Below are positions 36,499-40,703 of a stretch of DNA of 40,703 bases, piece after piece. Made by a program: the position numbers and the translations under genes. The notes beneath the pieces were generated by a model. The model was not told where the DNA came from. It did no database searches and was given only the letters and a program-made list of their open reading frames with translations. Source of the DNA: Caldifarciminota bacterium (lineage in GTDB: Bacteria; Hydrothermota; UBA3072); assembly GCA_023131835.1 (NCBI GenBank), contig JAGLZA010000183.1, forward strand, positions 1-40,703. Direction: 5' to 3'. Within the stretch, counting starts at the first letter, position 1; every line of letters begins with the position of its first letter.

Positions 36499-36636
36499 TC
36501 AAATATAGAATCCCAATAAAGCAGCAATTAGTGCTATGGTGCCTATAAATAGTGATAATATCCCTGTAAACAGAGCAGTTTTTCGACTTTTTGGAGAACC
36601 TATATTTTTACAAATCTGGATCAGACCACGAAACAA
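36499..36636 (-). pseudogene. Possible small membrane ORF or 3' part of an interrupted gene
   Basis: A 45-codon frame with a TTG start would give a basic segment (SPKSRK) followed by a hydrophobic stretch, FTGILSLFIGTIALIAALLG. It lies in exactly the same frame as the 71-residue ORF upstream and is separated from it only by a TAG at 36649-36651 and four codons. It could be the disrupted end of one gene, or chance. No ribosome site is seen. Confidence 0.25.
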
Positions 36637-36648
36637 GAAGCATTGTTT

Positions 36649-36864
36649 CTAAAAGAAATAACTTGATATGAATAGAATACCCCATAACTGAACATATAAG
36701 CCAGTTACTATCCCTACCCGGTTGGTTGGCATCATGCTACCTCCGTGAGGCTTAAACAGAGAAAAGTCTTTAATAATAAGTACCATATCAGCCAACGATA
36801 ATGCAACTAATGCAATGATTGTAATGGTTCCAAGCAACCTACCCTGTGCTTTCTTACTTTTCAT
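36649..36864 (-). CDS. Small hypothetical membrane protein
   Basis: This 71-residue protein is not recognised. A basic N-terminus, KSKKAQGR, is followed by a hydrophobic helix (about 11-31), a short loop with FKPHGGSMMP, and a second hydrophobic segment (about 50-71). Two transmembrane helices are likely. It is alone between the acc operon and the caspase-like gene. A single TAG separates it from a further 49 in-frame codons, also hydrophobic, so it may be the first part of a broken 120-codon gene. No clear ribosome site. Confidence 0.4.
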   Translation of the reverse strand: MKSKKAQGRLLGTITIIALVALSLADMVLIIKDFSLFKPHGGSMMPTNRVGIVTGLYVQLWGILFISSYFF

Positions 36865-36920
36865 TTAATGCCTGAAGGACACCACTCATCCGTTTCTCAC
36901 TGATTAAAACAGAAACGAAA

Positions 36921-36942
36921 GGGACGTTCAATTGAACGTCCC
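36921..36942. repeat. Palindrome 7, core GACGTTCA; also a possible terminator
   Basis: GGGACGTTCAA and TTGAACGTCCC form a perfect 22-base palindrome. On the minus strand it is preceded by GGTA and followed by TTTCGTTTCTGTTTT, so it could end transcription of the caspase-like gene as well as belonging to the GTAGGG-edged family. Confidence 0.75.
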
Positions 36943-36972
36943 TACCGGATAACCCACTGCAAATAATACTAA

Positions 36973-38778
36973 TTATTTACATCTCCCGATTCGCATTCTT
37001 CTTTTTTTGCTTAGTATCCCTTCGGGTAGAATCTTTGGGGTTTGATCTGTGTATAGCTCATTTCGCGCAACTTTATAAACATTCTTTTTTACATAGTCAT
37101 AGAGTTCGCCTAATTCGATCCAGCCATTATTGTCATTATCTGCTTTTCCTCTTAACCCTTTTAATAGATAATAAGTAAATAATCCATGCCTTTTATTTTC
37201 GTAGTCGTTGGATGTCTGTTCTGCATCTGCTGCTGATAGAACAACAAACTTTGGTTTAGCTATCATCTTAGTTAATTTTACAGGGACGAGGGGTCTTTTG
37301 CCCATTGCAAGAACAGAACGCCCTTCACCTGAGAAGCAGGCATCAAGAATAATAACTGCTTCTTTAATAGTAAGTTTATTCACTGCCTTATAAAGGTCTT
37401 GCAGAGGATATAAGGTCCTTTCCGACCCAAGTCTTCCATCATAAGGCACAAGATATGTTTCTCCTTTCTCTCCAGGGGTTCCATGACCGGCATAGTAAAT
37501 GTAGAGTATAGCATTTTTATCCAGCTTTTTAGGCAGCTTATCCTCAAAAACATCCATAAAATCACCAATAGAGGCTCTGTCATCATAAAATGTAAATATG
37601 TTCTCTGGTTTTACACCGCAAACATTTTCCAGATAGATTTTAACCATCTCTGCGTCTCTCTTTGCATACTTGATATCTGGAATACTGGACTCCCGGTAGT
37701 CACTGATTCCTATAACAACAGCATAGGCATTATCTCTCTTAAAGGAACTTGCAGTTAATGGATAATCTACATCTACAAGAGTGGATAAGACCTTCTTCTC
37801 TCGCTCTATTTTCGCAGGTTGTATAGCAACTGTAAATTCCGCCTCTTTTAAGGCATCAAATCCCCTTTCTTCTGTTACCCTGACTATTACACTGGCATCC
37901 TGATATTCAATCTTATATGGTAGTAATGCCTCAAAGGTTACGTATTTTTCTCCGTTAGGAGAAATATTCGCAAGAAATTTTTCCTTGCCAAGGTAATTTA
38001 ATACGGTACTATTTCCTGAAAGCAGAACCCTGACACCCAAAGCTGTGCCTTTGCCCTGATTGGACACCTTCACCCTGAGACCTACCTTCTCTCCACCATT
38101 GAAGACCTTATCTCTGTTGTCATCTATTATCTCATAACTGAAGGTTAATTTTGGTGGAGAGGTGATATCTTGTGGAGAAACTCTGGGCTCTGCTTCAGCG
38201 TAAACAGGTTTTTTCTTCTCTATTGCTGCTATGATTTCATCCCTATCATTATTGATATCTTTTTTTAACCTTTCCATAGCTTCCCTTACGAGGTCTTCAA
38301 GCCACTTCCCTGCCGGGGGAGTCCGTGCATATTCAGCGTAAATACTGACCCATTTTTGCCTTGAGTAAGGTTCAAAGTATGTTTTTATAACCTTTCCGGA
38401 AGGATCCGAGAGCTTCAGGTTTATAAACACCTTTCCGTGCATTTTGCTTGCTGGGACTCCAAACAATGTAAATGGATACCACAGAAGACCCCATACTGCC
38501 TGACCTACTTCCAGGGTAATTACATCAACAGCGCAAAGTATGTCAGGGTCTTCTTTTGCCGGATTAACGAAAACATTCTGGATAAGGTCTCTATAAATTG
38601 CTAAACTTACGCTTTCCCGCACAAGACCGGATGGTATTTTTGCGGGTAGTCTGATGCTGATTTTTGTCTTTTGTGTTATTGGAGTTTTCAACCTAACATG
38701 TGATTGGTATTTAAGATATTGGGAACACCCAGTTGACAGTAACACCAGTCCAATCATCAATATTTTTATTCTACGCAT
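36973..38778 (-). CDS. Caspase-like (C14 family) lipoprotein
   Basis: The 601-residue protein starts with a signal and lipobox-like LLSTGC (Cys18), so it is probably lipid-anchored at the envelope. Residues 30-170 are unrecognised; 213-320 look like a CARDB/Ig-type adhesive domain with VSNQGKGTALGVRVLL. The C-terminal peptidase C14 domain (about 350-560) has the catalytic dyad His432 (YYAGHG) and Cys481 (ILDACFSGEGR), plus NKRHGLFTYYLLKGLRG. A calcium-type loop DNDNNGWIELGE follows (547-558). It has its own near-consensus promoter and a TCCCTCC-complement ribosome site. Bacterial homologues are mostly of unknown function; proteolysis is inferred from the dyad. Confidence 0.9.
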   Translation of the reverse strand: MRRIKILMIGLVLLSTGCSQYLKYQSHVRLKTPITQKTKISIRLPAKIPSGLVRESVSLAIYRDLIQNVFVNPAKEDPDILCAVDVITLEVGQAVWGLLWYPFTLFGVPASKMHGKVFINLKLSDPSGKVIKTYFEPYSRQKWVSIYAEYARTPPAGKWLEDLVREAMERLKKDINNDRDEIIAAIEKKKPVYAEAEPRVSPQDITSPPKLTFSYEIIDDNRDKVFNGGEKVGLRVKVSNQGKGTALGVRVLLSGNSTVLNYLGKEKFLANISPNGEKYVTFEALLPYKIEYQDASVIVRVTEERGFDALKEAEFTVAIQPAKIEREKKVLSTLVDVDYPLTASSFKRDNAYAVVIGISDYRESSIPDIKYAKRDAEMVKIYLENVCGVKPENIFTFYDDRASIGDFMDVFEDKLPKKLDKNAILYIYYAGHGTPGEKGETYLVPYDGRLGSERTLYPLQDLYKAVNKLTIKEAVIILDACFSGEGRSVLAMGKRPLVPVKLTKMIAKPKFVVLSAADAEQTSNDYENKRHGLFTYYLLKGLRGKADNDNNGWIELGELYDYVKKNVYKVARNELYTDQTPKILPEGILSKKRRMRIGRCK

Positions 38779-38835
38779 TATCCCTCCTTATTTAATTTCC
38801 CAAAAGATATAAATAAGAAAATTCCTTTCTTTATT

Positions 38836-38864
38836 ATCATACAAGAGAGTAGAGGAAATGTCAA
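38836..38864 (-). promoter_or_regulatory. Sigma-70-type promoter of the caspase-like gene
   Basis: On the minus strand TTGACA (38864-38859), a 17-base spacer, and TATGAT (38841-38836). It leaves a leader of about 50 bases before ATG 38778, where AAGGAGGGA stands at the right distance. Confidence 0.82.
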
Positions 38865-39132
38865 GGTTCAAATGGGCCTCCCCTACCCCTTTATTTTACC
38901 ACAAAGACACAAAGGACACAAAGAAGACTTTTTGTTTTTATTTTTCCCTCCACCAACCCACAAGAAAGTGAACACAAAGGAGACAAAGTACACAGAAATA
39001 TATCTTAGCTGATTGCTGTTTGGCTGTAGGCTGATGGCTGTTTATGCCGCAGATAAACGCAGAACCCGTCATTACCCCCCACTTATTTTACCACAAAGAC
39101 ACAAAGGTCACAAAGAAATCTATTATTTTTTT

Positions 39133-39187
39133 GTAGGGGCGAGGTTTCCTCGTCCACCCCTCTGGGTCAGGGGACCTGACCCCTACA
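39133..39187. repeat. Palindromes 8 and 9, back to back
   Basis: The first is GGGCGAGG-TTT-CCTCGTCC (39137-39155, one G-T pair), the second GGGTCAGG-GGA-CCTGACCC (39164-39182). The pair starts with TGTAGGGG and ends with CCCCTACA, so the common edges close the whole 55-bp unit. Confidence 0.78.
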
Positions 39188-39225
39188 TTAAAGGGTCCAA
39201 GGGGTCGAGTGAAAGAATATAAACC

Positions 39226-39243
39226 GTGAAGGAACCGTGGCTA
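39226..39243 (+). repeat. Motif GTGAAGGAACCGTGGCTA, copy 1
   Basis: The 18-mer matches 40653-40670 with one difference. It ends 16 bases before the -35 box of the DUF4384-type gene. Confidence 0.6.
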
Positions 39244-39259
39244 AAAAAAATCCCCACCC

Positions 39260-39288
39260 TTGACAAATTATCGGAGATTCAATAATAT
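39260..39288 (+). promoter_or_regulatory. Sigma-70-type promoter of the DUF4384-type lipoprotein gene
   Basis: TTGACA (39260-39265), a 17-base spacer, TAATAT (39283-39288). The start would be near 39295, leaving about 45 bases to ATG 39340, with AAGGGGG (39326-39332) as ribosome site. Confidence 0.85.
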
Positions 39289-39339
39289 AAATGTTGTAGA
39301 AAATAAAACTCCAAATTTTTACAAGAAGGGGGTTAATAT

Positions 39340-40440
39340 ATGCGTTATTCGTTATGTCGAATGGGAAAGGTCTTACCATTAAAAATTCCTTTATTGGTCT
39401 TTTTAGTGACTATTTTTCTCCATTGTGGGGGAGGGAAAGGTTACAAGAAGCCATTGTGGTTAGACAGAGGTGTTTCGCCTCCCTACTATGTAGCACAGTC
39501 CACACTCCAGCCTGACAGGAAGGAAGCGCTGAATGAGGCTTTCTATGGGGCTCTGAGAGAATTCTATATTCGGGAACTGGGAATCATTCTTGATAGTGAT
39601 ACCCGGCTCAGGAAACAAGAAGTGGGAGATGAGGTAATCGTTGAGTATGAAAGTTCTATTCAGGCCAGGACATTTATAGGAGATGTTAAGGTAAGAAGTA
39701 AAAAGGAATACTTGGAACAAGAGAAGGGGAGATACCGTGGATATGTCTGTATTCTCATCCCGCAAGAAGAGATGATTCGTGCTCGCCAGAGTGTAAAGAA
39801 ATACCTGGATGAAGCTTTAGAATCTGCAGAGAAGGAAATCCAAAAGGCGGAACTATTAGAAGAAAATTCCTATACGGAAGCCCTTCTGGGTTATAAAACT
39901 GCAGCAATAATCTTAGAGGACTTGATTGATCCTATAGCCCGTGCCCTGAAAAAGAAGGTTGATGCCAGGATTCAAGCCTTAAAGCGGTTTGAGGATCCTG
40001 GTATTCAGTTGATGGAACTTCAAAGTACTGCATCCTATTTTGAGCAGGCGGAACTTATAAGATTGAACAGAGAGGAATCTTCCAATTTTGTTGATATCGG
40101 GGATACCCTCCAGTTACACTTCTCAGTAAAAAAACCAGTATACCTATATATTCTCAGTTACTGGAGAGAGCAAAAGGAAATACGGCTTCTCTATCCCAAC
40201 TGGTTGGAAGAAGAGGAAAACCTTATCTCCGGGAAATCGGTTTTCCCAAAGCGCAGCGGTTTTGTTGCCGCGCCTCCCGGGGGGTTAAATCTGCTTTTTG
40301 TAATTGCTACAAAGATGCGAATTGACCTTGATGAGAAAAGTATGGTCTTATCAAGGGAAAATCTAGAGGATTTTCTAAAATCCTTGAGAGATATTGAGAA
40401 ATACGAGATTCGGAAATTAGAAGTATTTATAAGAGAATGA
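39340..40440 (+). CDS. Putative envelope lipoprotein with DUF4384-like C-terminus
   Basis: A 366-residue exported protein. After a basic start and a hydrophobic stretch, Cys29 stands in FLHCGGG, a poor lipobox (His at -1), so lipidation is uncertain. Residues about 35-145 resemble the LPP20/LpoB-like fold (REALNEAFYGAL pattern, then YRGYVCILIPQEEMI). A helical part follows (150-235), and the C-terminal GDTLQLHFSVKKPVYLYILS with IRLLYPN is like DUF4384. DUF4384 often goes with caspase-like or kinase modules, and here the caspase-like gene lies divergently 560 bp away. The role is unknown. Confidence 0.75.
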   Translation: MRYSLCRMGKVLPLKIPLLVFLVTIFLHCGGGKGYKKPLWLDRGVSPPYYVAQSTLQPDRKEALNEAFYGALREFYIRELGIILDSDTRLRKQEVGDEVIVEYESSIQARTFIGDVKVRSKKEYLEQEKGRYRGYVCILIPQEEMIRARQSVKKYLDEALESAEKEIQKAELLEENSYTEALLGYKTAAIILEDLIDPIARALKKKVDARIQALKRFEDPGIQLMELQSTASYFEQAELIRLNREESSNFVDIGDTLQLHFSVKKPVYLYILSYWREQKEIRLLYPNWLEEEENLISGKSVFPKRSGFVAAPPGGLNLLFVIATKMRIDLDEKSMVLSRENLEDFLKSLRDIEKYEIRKLEVFIRE

Positions 40441-40480
40441 CGTCTTATATTCACGAAGCGGCTATCTCTGTGTCTTTTGA

Positions 40481-40571
40481 GTTCATAGGGTTCGTGGGGT
40501 TATATGTGATATGTGGTATGTGATATGTGGTAAGAGTTCGTTGAGTTCGTAGGGTTCATTAGGTTCGTTCC
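40481..40571 (+). repeat. Degenerate 9-bp tandem repeats with a 14-mer tandem
   Basis: Nine-base units read GTTCATAGG, GTTCGTGGG (40481-40498) and GTTCGTTGA, GTTCGTAGG, GTTCATTAG, GTTCGTTCC (40536-40571). Between them GTGATATGTGGTA(T/A) is repeated at 40506-40519 and 40520-40533. The rest of the window to 40703 is non-coding; it holds a CTATTTAAC-type repeat (about 40579-40602), motif copy 2 at 40653-40670, and GACACAGATAACACAGATAA at the end. Confidence 0.7.
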
Positions 40572-40652
40572 TAATTAACTATTTAACCATTCAACTATTT
40601 AACTAATTCCTTTTGTTTCCTTGCATTCTCTACGAGGAATTTTAAATAAACA

Positions 40653-40670
40653 GTGAAGAAACCGTGGCTA
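40653..40670 (+). repeat. Motif GTGAAGAAACCGTGGCTA, copy 2
   Basis: The match to 39226-39243 is 17 of 18 bases. It may mark the upstream region of the next gene beyond the window. Confidence 0.6.
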
Positions 40671-40703
40671 TAAACCGGATTAGACACAGATAACACAGAT
40701 AAT

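Larger units (their letters stand above)
38865..39259. other. Repeat-rich divergent intergenic region
   Basis: It holds two copies of a 30-bp unit (38894-38923 and 39086-39115, one mismatch by eye) made of ACACAAAG phrases, a related phrase at about 38969-38998, GCTGATTGCTGTTTGGC-type imperfect repeats (about 39008-39042), GCCGCAGATAAACGCAG (from about 39046), and the paired palindromes at 39133-39187. The 69-codon frame that opens here is made of repeats and I do not count it as a gene. Confidence 0.7.

Noticed and set aside
39013-39222. 69-codon frame in the divergent intergenic region
   Set aside because: It is composed of repeat phrases and palindromes 8 and 9.

Overview
The window is AT-rich bacterial chromosomal DNA. 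It looks Gram-negative: there are several lipoproteins, a subtilase ending in a FlgD-like C-terminal domain of the kind common in outer-membrane-bearing candidate phyla, a PilT retraction ATPase and an MglA/PATAN polarity module. Nothing here fixes the phylum. Continuity of the L11-L10/rpoBC genes with rpsL-rpsG-fusA, the MglA/PATAN genes and intergenic DNA full of short palindromes and 9-bp repeats point to an uncultured candidate-phylum lineage, but that is an inference.

Layout. (1) 30-14113, plus strand: a compact transcription-translation operon, rpmG, tRNA-Trp, secE, nusG, rplK, rplA, rplJ, rplL, rpoB, rpoC, rpsL, rpsG, fusA. (2) 14114-14786: non-coding repeat DNA. (3) 14787-17635: a secreted subtilase and a small TPR lipoprotein, closed by an intrinsic terminator. 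(4) 17636-18330: non-coding DNA with a cluster of palindromes sharing a GTAGGGGC-like edge but with different cores, plus a 142-bp inverted-repeat element. (5) 18331-18848: a DUF4160/DUF2442 pair behind a good sigma-70 promoter. (6) 36233 back to 18845, minus strand: 21 genes with almost no spacing, running accB, pilT, accC, thiE-like, mglA, a DnaA-like AAA ATPase, PATAN-TPR, cheR, cheD, cheB, TPR, ExeA-like ATPase, cheW, mcp, cheW, pgpA, pncC, a permease-like gene, thpR, recA and recX (the permease-like gene lies between thpR and recA). A near-consensus promoter sits just upstream of accB. (7) 36287-40703: a small membrane ORF interrupted by one stop, a caspase-like lipoprotein (minus) and a divergent DUF4384-type lipoprotein (plus), each behind a near-consensus promoter, separated by repeat-rich DNA.

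How the genes fit together. The minus-strand run embeds a surface-motility control module (MglA GTPase, PilT, a six-helix chemoreceptor, two CheW, CheR/CheB/CheD and two different AAA+ ATPases) inside a housekeeping operon for fatty-acid synthesis, phospholipid head-group processing and recombination. No cheA or cheY is present in the window. The most interesting items are this CheA-less MglA module, the variable-core palindromes, the divergent caspase-like/DUF4384 lipoprotein pair, and the Asn at the rifampicin-pocket His position of RpoB.
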